In this document: positions 35,312 to 46,466 of the stretch, piece by piece | Layout: the number at the start of each line of letters is the position of its first letter | Numbering within the stretch: the stretch's first letter is position 1 | Assembly (NCBI GenBank): GCA_037044905.1 | Contig: JBAOKB010000087.1 | Location: 57,461-121,460, forward strand | DNA from: Hortaea werneckii | Taxonomy: Eukaryota; Ascomycota; Dothideomycetes; Mycosphaerellales; Teratosphaeriaceae | Reading direction: 5' to 3' | DNA length: 64,000 nucleotides | Notes under the pieces: generated by a model | Told to the model about the DNA's origin: nothing | The model's input: the letters and a program-made list of their open reading frames with translations, nothing else | Databases searched by the model: none | Translations under genes and position numbers: made by a program

Positions 35312-37887
35312 CTAAAGCATCATACTCCTCCTCCTCCCCGCCGCCGCACCACCAACACCACTACCGTCCCTCCCCACCCGCTCAGCCGCGGAGGAAGTCG
35401 GAGGACCCCTCCCCGCGGACCCAGTTGCCGAAGTCTTCATACTCCCGACTCCAGTCCCAGCTCCAGCTCCAGTCCCAGCCCCAGCAGCACCCGTGGAGTG
35501 CGAATCCCGATCCAGATCCCTCGGCACACTCGAATGTCTCCGATGAGTCTTCTTCTGCTGTTGTGATTGCTGCTGCTGCATCGTCAAACTAGCCGAAGTA
35601 GAAGAAGAAGATGATGATGATGATGAGGAAGGAGCCCTCCCTTTCTTGGGAGGATTACTCAGAGCTCTTGGCAGGTGGGAAGAGATTGTAGTAGAGGGAG
35701 GGGATGAGGGGTCGTTGAAGTCGTAGAGGTCTAGTTCGGCGAGTTTGGAGGTTGTGGTTTGGAGGGTTTCGTCGGTGGTGGTTGTGGAGGTGTTGGGTTG
35801 TTGTGGAGGTTGTTGGAGGGAGAGACGTTTACGTCTTCTGCTTCTGTCTTCGTTCGAGTCTGGGTGGTCTGTTGGTGATGGGCGAGTATTGTCCTTGCAG
35901 TTTGGAGCAGTGAGGTTCGCGGAAGAAGAGTGGGTATGAGGGGCTTCCTCAGGATTGCCGGAGGGATTGCCAACTTCCTGCTTTTCTTCTTCCTCCTTCT
36001 TCACCGCGACCTCCTCCTTAACTGCCTCCGCCGAGCACGGCAACCCCTTCCACGCCTCCTCATCATCCTCAGTCGGCTCCGGCTTAATGAACACCTCTCC
36101 ATCTCCCACTTCCTCCTTCTCCCCAATCTTCCTACCCTTCCGCTGCTGTTCCTCAACCGGAACCTTCCTCTCCCCCGTCACCGTCACACCCGAAGCATTC
36201 GAAGATTTTCTCCTAGAGTCCTGAAGCCCGGTCACGGCATCTACCATCCCTCGACCTGGCCGACGCATCTTCGCGACTAAGCTAGGCTCGGCATAGTTGA
36301 CTGCGGAGCGGGCACGCCGACTAGGTCTTCCACTGGCTCCTGCTACTGATCCGCCGCCTTCTGTTGAGGTGGTGGAGAGGGAGGAGAGATCGGTAGGGGG
36401 TGGGGTGCCTGCTCTTGTTTCCGGTTGAGAAGGTTGGCGGGCAGAAGGTTCTGAGGGAGGGGGCGAGAAGATGTCGGTGGGTGCAGCTGGGGTTTTGGGT
36501 GGTGGTTCCATTGGAGCATCTGCAGTTGGCGGTTGGATTTCGACCGTAGGGAGGATGTTGTTGCTGTCGTCTTGAGAAGGTGAGGGTTGAGGAATATTAG
36601 ATCCGCGGCGACTCCTGGATTGTCCGCGAGCTGAGACAGGATTAGATTTTGGTGCTGGCTTCTCCGGCTTTTTGCTCTCTTCTTTCTCGGGCTTGTTCGG
36701 TTTGCCTGTAGCGGATGCACTGGTCTTTCGAGGGGAGTGGTTGACGGACTTATCGCCCAATACTTTGCGTACAGGCTTCGATGGTGTGGTCGCAACATCC
36801 TGTCCTGTCTCCGCTGATGATTGCTGGGCTGACTCGTTTTCAATTTCCCTCTCAGCCTCTGCGACTATAGCCTTGCTATCCCCCTTGCGACTGAATGTGA
36901 AGTCAGCCTGAGTCGGGGGCTTGATAGGCTGATCAATCTCGCGATCAGACAACTTCCTCTTTGCGCCTGTTCGCAGCATGGTCGAAGGCTCATTGTCGCT
37001 CTTTTCTGGTGACTGAGGTAGAATAGAGTGCCGTCGGATCTCTAGCTTCGGCTGACCATCTTTCCGTCTCCGTCTCGTTTCAAGATTGACCGATAACCCA
37101 GGCAGCCCATCATCCTCTCCCGCTCTCGACGGCGATGCCTGTGTCGGAGAAGCAGGCGCTTTCTCAGGATCACCATAATCGAAATGCGCGACCGGCGGCG
37201 GTCCAAGATCCGGGCTCTCATTACTCCCTGCCCCACTCAACCGGATAGCCTGAATCTCCTCCGCGTTCAGTGTCCGGCGTGGGTACAGCTTATCCTCCGC
37301 AATCGTCGGCATCTGAGTATCGCGCATCAATTCGGCCAAAGGCTGTCGCTCCCGCCACTGTCCCTCCATCATCGGCTTCCCCACCGACCTCTCGCTCAGC
37401 GGTTCTTGCTCCTCCGCCGCCACTTCATCCAGTCCTTCCACCACCCCACTCAACTCCCCGATCTTGGCCAGTAGAGCATCTTTCACCTTTCTCACTGCAT
37501 CGCTGCTAATCTTCCCCCTCGCGGTGAATAGTTCACCTTCCAGTCGGAAGACCTTCTCGCGCAGCTCCAAATTGTCGCTTAGTAGCCTGCTCACCTCCAG
37601 CTCCAGACTCCGGATCCTCAGGCTCTGGCTGGAATTGTTCTTGGCGAGCTCGCGGTTCTGGCGGATAAAGCGGCGTTTCACTTCGAGGAAGTCAGTAGGT
37701 GGAGGGACGGGGACGGGTCGACTCTTGGTGCGCATTGCTGCGCCTGCTGGGCAAGAGAACACGGGTGATGGTTAGGGATGGTGAAGGAAGGTAACTTACA
37801 AGCATCGACATTCTCGCCTCCTGCTGCGGCCAGAGTCGAAGTGGTATGGTTGGCAGGCGCAGTGGGCGGCTCGTTCAGCCGGGCCAT
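35312..37887 (-). CDS. shugoshin, centromeric cohesin protector
   Basis: Chromosome-segregation protein that recruits PP2A to protect centromeric cohesin and helps place the chromosomal passenger complex. Two exons around a 53-bp intron (37747-37799) give 840 aa; a NAGNAG-like acceptor could remove one residue. The start MARLNEPP is the family N terminus. The coiled coil follows at about 45-115 (FLEVKRRFIRQNRELAKNN, then heptads SLELEVSRLLSDNLELREKV). A long disordered Pro/Ser/Lys middle follows. The basic C-terminal shugoshin motif is GRPSRRARSAVNYAEPSL near residue 500. The product ends in low-complexity Ser/Gln tracts (about 735-765). It is unusually long after the SGO motif. It is head-to-head with Dad2. 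Confidence 0.92.
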
Positions 37888-38336
37888 ATGCTATTGCTGT
37901 CGCTATGGCTGTTGTTTATCTCGGTTCCGTCTCCGCTCCTGCTGGTCATACGAATGGATGTAGCTGATGTCGTGATAATGTTGCTGGTTGCTGGTAAAGT
38001 AGTGATAGACTGAATGCGCGTCTCTTCTGCCGGCTGTGTAATTATTGTGTGTATACCGTATCCACTGGTTTAGTACGATAGTCAGCCTGCCGCCTGCCGA
38101 AACTTGGCTGTTTGTTTGGCAGCCCGTTGGCAGGTGCGACGGGCATCAGTCTTGGCACTCTCCAATGCCGGCGCGTCCCCGTCGCGCGTTATGCGCGCGG
38201 GGCAAGACGCTTCCTGACAGCCCAAACTCCTTTGGGCGTGTTGCGACCGAACTCGACGCGCTTGGTCCGATCCCATCTCTGAACTCGCATCTGAACCGCA
38301 TCACATCACGACCTGGATCACGGACTCACGGCGACA
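37888..38336. promoter_or_regulatory. bidirectional promoter, shugoshin/Dad2
   Basis: The 449 bp between the two divergent start codons contain four ACGCG cores (MluI cell-cycle box core, read on either strand) at 38017-38021, 38172-38176, 38185-38189 and 38256-38260. MBF-type factors bind such sites in G1/S genes. The region is GC-rich, so some matches may be chance. Confidence 0.55.
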
Positions 38337-38927
38337 ATGTCCTACGCACACCACCGCCAAACCACCCTCCCCTCGCACCTCTCCCGTCCTTCCTCCGGCT
38401 TCGGCGGCAGCGCAGGTAACTCGCAGTCTTCGGCGCTCCAAGCCCGCATCAACGAGAAGAAAGTCGAGCTCGAGAACCTCCGCCAGCTACGCGACCTCTC
38501 CGGTGGTCTGGCAGGACAGATGCAGCAACTAGAAGAGAAGCTCAGCACGCTGAGCTCAGGGACGGAAGCCGTAGCGGCCGTGATGGGCAATTGGAATAAT
38601 GTTCTAAGAGCCGTATATATGGCAAGTGGTAAGTATCTGCTATCTCTGCTACTCCTACTCAATCTCTTCCTTCTCGCAGAGACGGAGGGGCATGGATGCG
38701 GTTGAGTCTTAGCAGTAGCGAGAACAAGGCTAACTCGCTCGCTTTCCCTTTTAGCTAAAATCCCCAAGCCGGCCGAGAACGACGAGGCAGCAGCTGCAGC
38801 GACTGCGGAGGATGAACAGTTACCGCAGACTCTAGTCCGGATTCCAGTGCACCAGGCGGAGCAGGCGCAGAGGGAACAGGAAGCGGCTGCGGCTGCGGCC
38901 GGTAATGGCGGTGAGACAGGGGAGTGA
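38337..38927 (+). CDS. dad2: DASH/Dam1 complex subunit Dad2
   Basis: Small coiled-coil subunit of the DASH ring that couples kinetochores to spindle microtubules. Two exons around a 126-bp intron (38629-38754) give 154 aa, near the normal size. A Ser-rich N terminus of about 35 residues is followed by the Dad2 core: ALQARINEKKVELENLRQLRDLSGGLAGQM and LSSGTEAVAAVMGNW, then NVLRAVYMASAKIPKP, which spans the splice. The tail is Ala/Glu-rich and ends at LPQTLVRIPVHQAEQAQ. The identification is by the continuous family core. It shares a promoter region with shugoshin, another segregation factor. Confidence 0.93.
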
Positions 38928-39793
38928 AAGGAGGGAAAGAAAGGAAGCCTTGAATTGAGTCAAGAACCACGACAACCAAGACCCCGATGGAGAAACAGAT
39001 GAAGTGCGACCGACTGGTTTACCGCCGGCGAGATGAAATCGCCTTATCACCGCGGACCCGTCATTACTTTCTCGGAGCTCACCCGATATCCAGACCATAC
39101 GCCCTCGAGAGCTCTGGTCGCAGCATCAGAAGCGCCGACAACCGCCGTCATAGCCGCGGACTGCGCTGTGGTCTTGGTTGGGGAAGCGGTTCCACGGGGA
39201 AATAGAAGGAGGACCAGAGCAGTGAGGAGGATCATTCAATACCGGTTACTGCAGACGTGCTGCAGCGCCTCGTAAAGCAATTATTTTATACTTCTAAGTA
39301 GCTTCCCGGAAGAAGGTGCTTTGAGACGTCTATTCTATTATTTCTGCATCCCCTCTCTGCTCATTTCTTGGGCACATCTTTTGCCACGCTCCTCGCTTCC
39401 ACTCGACTTGACGGCGACTCATCTATCTTTCTGGTACTCCTACACTGAGGCTTCCAGTGTTTATTTTTGGGTTGGCGTTGTGTGGGAAATTCATCTTGTT
39501 TCCCTGTGGCGGGTCTCGTCTACAGTCTCGCGATTTCGCGCGTTCCAGGGAGAAATCGTAATGCGCGCTCGGGAGCGTGTTTGCTGTATTGTTGCGGGTG
39601 ACCCTAGGTGGGTCCAGCTTCTGAGCGGCCATGTTCGTTTCCAAACCGTCGTATCCTACGCGGCGAGACGGCTCTTTCATCCACCGCTTTTTAGGATCGT
39701 CTTGTTACCCCCCAACCAAGAAACCCTGAAAAATGTTCGTAGTCCGTATGCTCGTTCCAACTGCCATCCTTTCCCGATGTCCGTCGTTCCCCT
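38928..39793. other. convergent 3' spacer, Dad2/Ypi1
   Basis: 866 bp between convergent genes. A 183-codon plus-strand frame (39321-39872) crosses it but looks like translated pyrimidine-rich spacer and runs over the Ypi1 3' end. No gene accepted. Confidence 0.4.
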
Positions 39794-40276
39794 TCACCCT
39801 TCCTGCCCCTCCTTCTTCTTCCCCCCTTTCCCCCCACCACCGCCGCCTCCATACCTCGGCTGCCGCTCATAAGCATTCGGACTCGGCTTCCTCTCCCCCC
39901 TCCCTTTCCCCTTCCCTTTGCCCTTCCCATTTCCCCCCGCCCTCTGCGCCCGACTCAAATCCGGCTCCGAATCCTCGCTGTCACTACTTGACGACGAGGA
40001 ATCCTCCCCCGACGAGGACTCCGCCCCGTCGTGCGGTTTGTGGTAGATGCAGCAGACTTTGGAGGATTTCTTGCCCATCCCTTCGTTGTCTACGACGTCT
40101 TCGGCCCATCGGACGTGGGGTGATGGTGAGGTGGTGGGTTGTGGGGTTTCTTCTGCTGCGCGTAGGCGGAGGGTGGGTGGGGCGGAGGGGCCGGAGGCGT
40201 TGCTTGTTATGGTTTGGGAGCCGGAGGTTGGGGCATTGTTGGAGGTGCGGAGGTGGGTGGGTGGATGGTTGGACAT
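39794..40276 (-). CDS. ypi1: type 1 phosphatase regulator Ypi1 (inhibitor-3)
   Basis: Intrinsically disordered regulator of protein phosphatase 1 (Glc7), acting mostly in the nucleus. Single exon, 160 aa from ATG 40276. An in-frame ATG at 40339 would add 21 residues, but 40276 has the better context (A at -3). The signature of the YPI1/PPP1R11 family is continuous: [20 protein letters not shown], then VCCIYHKP. The part after it is Ser/Asp/Glu-rich ([20 protein letters not shown]), followed by Gly/Lys repeats ([11 protein letters not shown]) and a Gly run, as in other filamentous fungi. The gene is divergent from Crm1. Identification is firm from the PP1-binding core. Confidence 0.92.
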   Translation of the reverse strand: MSNHPPTHLRTSNNAPTSGSQTITSNASGPSAPPTLRLRAAEETPQPTTSPSPHVRWAEDVVDNEGMGKKSSKVCCIYHKPHDGAESSSGEDSSSSSSDSEDSEPDLSRAQRAGGNGKGKGKGKGRGERKPSPNAYERQPRYGGGGGGGKGGKKKEGQEG

Positions 40277-40998
40277 GGTTTTGGTGGGTTGAGTGGGAGG
40301 ATATGGCTTTGGTCTGGAGAGATGGGGGGTGGTAATCATGTAGTCGTTTGAGTTTCTGGAAAGGGTCGTTAGTCTGGATCCTTCGTGACGTTGTTAATTG
40401 GCGGGTATGGGATTTCGTCTGCCGTAGTCTGCCCCTCGCACATGGATTAGTAATGAGCGGTTCAGCCACCTCGAGCTGCCAGCATGGGAAGTGGCTCGAT
40501 AGTGGGTTTTCATAGGCTCACATATGCATTCGAGGAGCGTACTATGTAACACTGCCGATAGCTGTATCTCGAAGCGTTTTCTACTTCATCGGTGACTTCA
40601 ACTAATTCGACGCTTATCACATTGATTAGGAATTGCTTGTGATTTGAGGGAAACGATGCGGCCGGCTGCCTGATTCAGCGCCTGCAAATACTGAACTGAC
40701 CGTCTCCACATCCATCCACGCGCTTCTTCAACGCTACCACCGCCACGCAAACTCTTCGTTTCTTCTGACCGACACAACCCCATTCCCACCCACCCACTCA
40801 CACATCCACCAAATATACGATCCCGGCGTGTACACTCTACACATTCCCACGCACGCGCTCGACCGCCCGCTGCTGCATGAGACAGGCCTAAGCAGCTTCG
40901 AAGCGGTCTACGCGCACCTTTGAACCCCTCGATACCGACTGCACGCGTCGCCGGACCAATCCACGAACACTACCACTACGCTCCGTCCCACCGCCAAC
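40277..40998. promoter_or_regulatory. divergent promoter region, Ypi1/Crm1
   Basis: 722 bp between the divergent starts. The part next to Crm1 is rich in C and CA (about 40780-40860), resembling a 5' leader. No specific site is claimed. Confidence 0.45.
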
Positions 40999-43900
40999 AT
41001 GGCCATGACCATGGATGACCTCGACGCCACCGTGCGCGCCTTTTACGAGGGCCGCGGTGAGCAGCAGAAAGCTGCCCAGGCCACTCTCAACCAGTTCAAG
41101 GAGAACCCGGACAGCTGGCTCATGGTCGATAAGATTTTGCAAGATGCACAGTACCCCCAGACGAAGTATCTCGGCTTGCAGGTGCTGGACAACGTGATTA
41201 TGACGAGGTGGAAGGTGCTGCCGCGTGATCAGTGCCAGGGCATCCGTAACTTTGTCGTCAACTTTATTATCCAGATGAGCTCGACTGAAGAGAGCTTGCG
41301 CAAGGAGCGTGCACTGCTGAACAAGCTGAACCTGGTGCTGGTATCCATTCTGAAGCAGGAGTGGCCACACAACTGGCCTACATTCATCAACGAGATCGTG
41401 AGCAGCTGCCGGAGCTCGCTGCCCATCTGCGAGAATAACATGGCTATCCTGAGATTACTGAGTGAAGAGGTGTTTGACTTCTCCGCCGACCAGATGACGA
41501 GTACCAAGACGAAACAGCTTAAGCAGAGCATGTGCGACGAGTTTACTAGTATCTACAACCTTTGCTCAGAAATCTTGCGGACAGCGGACCAGGCGTCTCT
41601 TATCAAGGCGACGCTGGAGACGCTGCTTCGATTCCTGAACTGGATCCCGCTGGGCTACATCTTCGAGACTCCGCCGGGCGGAGTGAGCTTGATCGAGACG
41701 CTGCGCAGCCGGTTCTTGGAAGCGCCGGAATTCAGGAACATCACATTGAAATGTCTGACAGAGATTGGAGGCCTGCAGACAGAGCACAACTTCAACGACA
41801 AGTTGGTGCTTATGTTCACAGAAACGCTGACGACTATCAGCAAGATCATCCCGCTCTCGCTCGATCTGAAGACGACATATGCATCTTCGAACAGCCGTGA
41901 TCAGGACTTTGTGCAGAATCTGGCGCTTTTCCTATGCACATTCTTCTCCAACCACCTCAACATCATCGAGAACCTCCCCAACCAGGACTACCTGCTCCAC
42001 GGCCACTTCTACCTCATCCGGATATCGCAGATTGAAGACCGTGAGATTTTCAAGATCTGTCTGGAGTACTGGACGAAACTGGTGTGCGAGCTTTACGACG
42101 AGATGCAGCAGCTGCCCATCACCGACATCAACCCATTGGTAAATCTGGGGGTGGCGGGCCTGCAGAATGGAGGTGCTCCGAACCCACAGGCGATGCAGAA
42201 TTATCCGCTGCGGAAGCACAAGTACACTGAGGTACTATCAAATCTGCGCCAGGTGATGATTGAGAAGATGGTGAGGCCAGAGGAGGTGCTGATCGTGGAG
42301 AACGACGAAGGCGAGATCGTAAGAGAGTTTGTCAAGGAGAGTGACACGATTCAGCTTTACAAGACGACGAGAGAGTGTCTTGTCTTCCTCACACACTTGG
42401 ACGTCGTCGACACAGAACAAATCATGTCTGAGAAGCTCGCGCGTCAAGTAGACGGGACAGAATGGAGTTGGGCCAATTGTAACACTCTCTGCTGGGCCAT
42501 CGGTTCTATATCTGGCGCCATGAACGAGGAGACCGAGAAGCGCTTCCTGGTGACAGTCATCAAGGACTTGCTCGGCTTGACGGAAATGAAGCGCGGGAAG
42601 GACAACAAGGCCGTGGTGGCGTCTAACATCATGTACATTGTCGGCCAATATCCGCGTTTCTTGAAGGCCCACTGGAAATTCCTCAAGACGGTGGTCAACA
42701 AGCTGTTCGAGTTCATGCACGAGACCCACGAGGGCGTCCAGGATATGGCTTGCGATACCTTCATCAAGATCGCGAGCAAATGCCGTCGCCACTTCGTCAT
42801 CCAGCAGCCTGGCGAGAGCGAGGCCTTCATCGACGAGATTGTACGCACGATGCGGAAAATCACCTGCGACTTGAGTCCTCAGCAGATCCACACCTTCTAC
42901 GAAGCTTGCGGATATATGATCAGCGCACAGGGGCATAAGAACACCCAAGAGCGTCTGATTGCGGAGCTCATGGGCCTGCCGAACCAGGCATGGGACCAGA
43001 TCATCCAGAGTGCCCACCAGGATCCGAATATCCTCCAAGACTCAGAAACCATCAAGATTATCGGCAATATCATGAAGACGAACGTTGCGGCCTGCAGCTC
43101 TATCGGGTCCTACTTCTACCCCCAGATCGGCCGCATCTATATGGACATGCTGACCATGTACCGCGCCGCCTCGCAGCTCATTGACGAGGCGGTGCAGCGC
43201 GACGGCAACATCGCGACCAAGATGCCGAAGGTCCGAGGCCTGCGGACGATCAAGAAGGAGATCCTCAAGTTGATCACGACGTATGTGGAGAAGGCGGATG
43301 ATCTGGAGATGGTGCAGCAGACGTTGGTGCCGCAGCTGTTGGAGGCCATCCTGCTGGATTACAAGCGCAATGTGCCGGATGCGAGGGAAGCGGAGGTTTT
43401 GGCGGTCATTACCGTTTTGGTCGGCAAGCTCCAGGTACGTTGGACTCCCAAGACTACGCGTTTTATGGCCGAGGTGCGTGGCCCAGGATTGAAGGACACT
43501 GGTGGTGCGGTTGGTCTGTTATCGCATCACGGGTGTGCCGCGAAGGAAGTCTTTTGAGGAGTATGGTTCATGATGATGAGCGCTGACACTTTTTCTTTTT
43601 ACAGGGTATGATGACCGAACAGGTGCCGCCTATCCTCGACGCCATCTTCGAATGCACCCTCGACATGATCAACAAGGACTTCTCCGAGTACCCTGAACAC
43701 CGGGTGGAATTCTTCAAGCTCCTCCGTGTCATCAACCAACGCTGTTTCCCCGCCCTCCTCAAGCTCGACCAAGCCCACTTCAAGCTCGTGATCGACAGCT
43801 GCATGTGGGCGTCCAAGCACGACAACCGGGCCGTCGAAGGCGAAGGCCTGAACATGTGCATCGAGCTCATCAGCAACATGGCCGACCAGACCGACCAGTC

Positions 43901-44399
43901 CACCTGCGACGCCTTCTTCCGCTCCTTCTACACCACCATCCTGCAAGACGTCTTCTTCGTCCTCACCGACTCCGACCACAAAGCCGGCTTCAAATACCAA
44001 TCCCTCCTGCTCGCGCGCATGTTCTGGCTCGTCGGCGCCGAGAAGATCCAATCCCCCATCTACGACGAGTCCCAAGCTCCCCCGGGTTCCGTCTCCAACA
44101 AGGACTTCCTCTCCACATTCGTCGCCTCCCTCCTCTCCAACGCTTTCCCCAACCTCTCCGCCCCGCAGATCACGGGCTTCATCCGTAACTTGTTCGAGAG
44201 TACCGACGATATCGTCAAGTTCAAGCTTATCCTCAGAGATTTCCTCATTCAGTTGAAGGAATTCGCAGGGGATAATGCCGAGTTGTTCACCGAGGATCGC
44301 GAACTGGCGGCTAAGGAGCAGAAGGAGAAGGAGAGGGAGAGGGGGATGAAGGTTGGTGGGTTGTTGAAGCCCAGTGAGATTGAGGACGATGAGCTTTGA
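40999..44399 (+). CDS. crm1: exportin-1 (Crm1/Xpo1)
   Basis: Nuclear export receptor that carries leucine-rich NES cargo with Ran-GTP through the pore. Two exons around a 170-bp intron (43435-43604) give 1076 aa, the family's usual size. An importin-beta N-terminal domain (WLMVDKILQDAQYPQTKYLGLQ) starts the HEAT repeats. The CRIME region includes EQEWPHNWPTFI-like sequence (KQEWPHNWPTFINEIV). The NES groove segment is KDLLGLTEMKRGKDNKAVVA. The C-terminal domain ends in KPSEIEDDEL. Residue 528, the leptomycin B target cysteine in human XPO1, is Thr here, as in S. cerevisiae, predicting natural resistance. The product is otherwise conventional, and the identification is certain. Confidence 0.98.
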
Positions 44400-45191
44400 A
44401 TCGAGGAGGAAGTGGGATTGAGTCGGGGCGTGGTTGGTGGAGGGGGAGAGGTGGAAGGAGAAGTTGGGATCGTGGATGAGGTTGCTGAAGCGATGGGGCT
44501 GTGAACAATGAAGGCTTCCTTCTGGATGAGACTTCCCCCCCGCCGCCGATTGACCGTCCACGTCCTTTCCTCCTGTCTCCTGTCTCCTGACTCTCAAGAC
44601 AAGGGGTAAAACGCAGGCGAAGGATGCACGGACAGGCTGATCAATGGAAATCAACAGCAGGAGAAGCATAGCATGGACTAGCGGTACAGCGCGCGCTTGC
44701 GCCTGGCATAAGTGGATTGCCGAAACACAAGCTAAGGGGCAAACAAAAATCCAGGGAAGTTTGAAAAGACCTCGGGTAAAGAAGCCGAAGGAAAAAGGAA
44801 AAGAAAAAAGAGACCCAAAAAAAAAAATTCCCTTCCCTCTGTTTTTACATCAGAAAGCGGGTATACCCCTTCGACTACTTCCTAGATTCGAATTAGGAAG
44901 TGGCGCGGATTCTCTTTTAGGCGAAGAAGTCAAGTGGCGAAAATGGGAAGTATATTTGAAGAAATGAAAAGGATTCCAATTTCATGAAGACTTCTCCTGT
45001 TCTACACGGTCGTGGGCCTTGTTTTTGTTTTGTTTTGTTTTTTTCTTTTTCAATTAATTCGCTCTTGACTTCAACTTTTGGTGCGTCCTGAATGCCCTCC
45101 TCGTGTGTCCGCGTCCTCTTACCTTGACGTGCGTGGTGGAGTCCCTCGTGCTTCTACATTCACACACTTATTACACCCCGGCGCTCCCTAT
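44400..45191. other. convergent 3' spacer with a palindrome
   Basis: 792 bp between the convergent Crm1 and NADH dehydrogenase genes. It holds an A-rich block (about 44790-44830) and a near-perfect inverted repeat at 44877-44901. A 107-codon Lys-rich frame (44644-44967) was rejected. Confidence 0.45.
44877..44901. repeat. 25-bp near-perfect inverted repeat
   Basis: Arms ACTTCCTA and TAGGAAGT flank a centre that contains the self-complementary ATTCGAAT. Only one base breaks full symmetry. It lies in the shared 3' zone of two convergent genes, so an RNA hairpin at a transcript end or a protein-binding palindrome are both possible. Confidence 0.7.
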
Positions 45192-46466
45192 CTATCTCCG
45201 CGCTATATCTCGCCCATTCAACCACACGAACAACCAACTGATACTGATCATAACCCTCCTCCGCCAGGTCCGACACCACTGCAGACTTCCCGATCGCCAT
45301 GCCAGCCATGCGCTCTCACCCGTATAATCCGCCTTCCCGGCCACTACCCCATCGCGGTTCCCCAAGTAAGCCATCATGCCTTTGTTGTCGAACTCGAATG
45401 GCGTGGTCGGATGGCCCTCGGCTTTGTTAAGCTCCCGAGTGAGGTACTCGCCTTTCTGCACAGCCACTTCGGCGAGCGTCGGGAGCGATTGTCCCTCGAT
45501 ATCCGCCGCGTCTCCCAGTGCGAAGGTGTCCTCCATAGGCGTGCCGTCTGGTCGGAGAGCGCCGAGATACTTATCGGTCAAGATCCGCGGGAGACCTTTC
45601 TCGGGTTTCCGGACTTCGAGCCGGTCGAGGAGACTGCTGGCTTTGTTCCCTGTGGCCCAGAGGAGGAGTCCGTAGGGCAGTCGTCCGTCTTCTTTGGTGA
45701 AGATGGCGTCCGCTTCGACTTTTTCGATGTGCGAGGAGGTTTTCATCTCGACTTTCTTGGCTTCGAGCGATCGCATTGCGTACGAGGATAGGCTCTGGTC
45801 GAAGGTGGAGAGCAGCGATGGCGCGACGTCGTGGATTGTTATCGTCACTTTGCCGTCTAGATGCGGATGGAGATGTCGCATGCTCTCGTGCCAGAGGTCG
45901 TAGAGTTCGGCCGTCGCTTCGATCCCGATCGCGCCGCCGCCTACGATCCTGATGTGTAGGATTTCTCGTTGTCGCTCCTCGCTCAGCCCAGGTAGAGAAG
46001 CTGCATCTAGCATCTGCAGCATCCGCTGCTGCAACAGTCGCGCGTCGTTCGTATTTCGCAGGAAAAGCGCATGCTCCTTCGCCCCTGGCGTCCCGAACGT
46101 CTGCACTTCGCACCCAGGCGCCAGTACGATTTTATCGTAGGGGACTTCGAACATTTCCGCGACCTGGCCGTTGAGCTCCTGTACTGCGGGCTTACATCGA
46201 ATTATCTTGTTCTGGAGATCGATGTCCTCAGCTGCGGCTTTGTAGTACTCCATCTGCGTGCGGTGTTGGCGTCTTAGAGGCTCTTCGGCCAATCTTAAAT
46301 CGAAGAGTCCGCATGCTGCTGATGCGAGTAAAGGCGTATATTGCAAGGTCCTGACAGGCGAAATAACCTTGACGTTGTACCTAGCGAGATTCAATTGCTG
46401 GCTGAGCGGGTATGCACCCCATCCTGCGCCAATAATGGCAACAGTTTGTTTAGCAGTGCCAGCCAT
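45192..46466 (-). CDS. type II NADH dehydrogenase-like oxidoreductase
   Basis: Single-subunit, rotenone-insensitive NADH:quinone oxidoreductase family (NDH-2), a flavoprotein passing electrons from NADH to ubiquinone. Single exon, 424 aa from ATG 46466; the frame continues upstream only to TTG. The FAD loop is IIGAGWGAYPLSQQL (about 11-25), followed by YTPLLASAACGLFDLR, the family motif. The NADH loop is RIVGGGAIGIEATAEL. The FAD-closing motif is DTFALGDAADIEGQ. The end, with SAWLAWRSGSLQW and LNGRDIARR, is the amphipathic membrane-anchoring part typical of fungal NDE proteins. It lacks the mitochondrial presequence and is shorter than NDE1, so a cytosol-facing or non-mitochondrial paralogue is possible. 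Confidence 0.9.
   Translation of the reverse strand: MAGTAKQTVAIIGAGWGAYPLSQQLNLARYNVKVISPVRTLQYTPLLASAACGLFDLRLAEEPLRRQHRTQMEYYKAAAEDIDLQNKIIRCKPAVQELNGQVAEMFEVPYDKIVLAPGCEVQTFGTPGAKEHALFLRNTNDARLLQQRMLQMLDAASLPGLSEERQREILHIRIVGGGAIGIEATAELYDLWHESMRHLHPHLDGKVTITIHDVAPSLLSTFDQSLSSYAMRSLEAKKVEMKTSSHIEKVEADAIFTKEDGRLPYGLLLWATGNKASSLLDRLEVRKPEKGLPRILTDKYLGALRPDGTPMEDTFALGDAADIEGQSLPTLAEVAVQKGEYLTRELNKAEGHPTTPFEFDNKGMMAYLGNRDGVVAGKADYTGESAWLAWRSGSLQWCRTWRRRVMISISWLFVWLNGRDIARR

Noticed and set aside
39321..39872. 183-codon plus-strand frame between Dad2 and Ypi1
   Set aside because: No domain, the C-terminal part is the reverse of the Ypi1 low-complexity tail, and it lies in a convergent spacer.
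44644..44967. 107-codon Lys-rich frame downstream of Crm1
   Set aside because: Composition follows the A-rich spacer; no recognisable fold or homologue.
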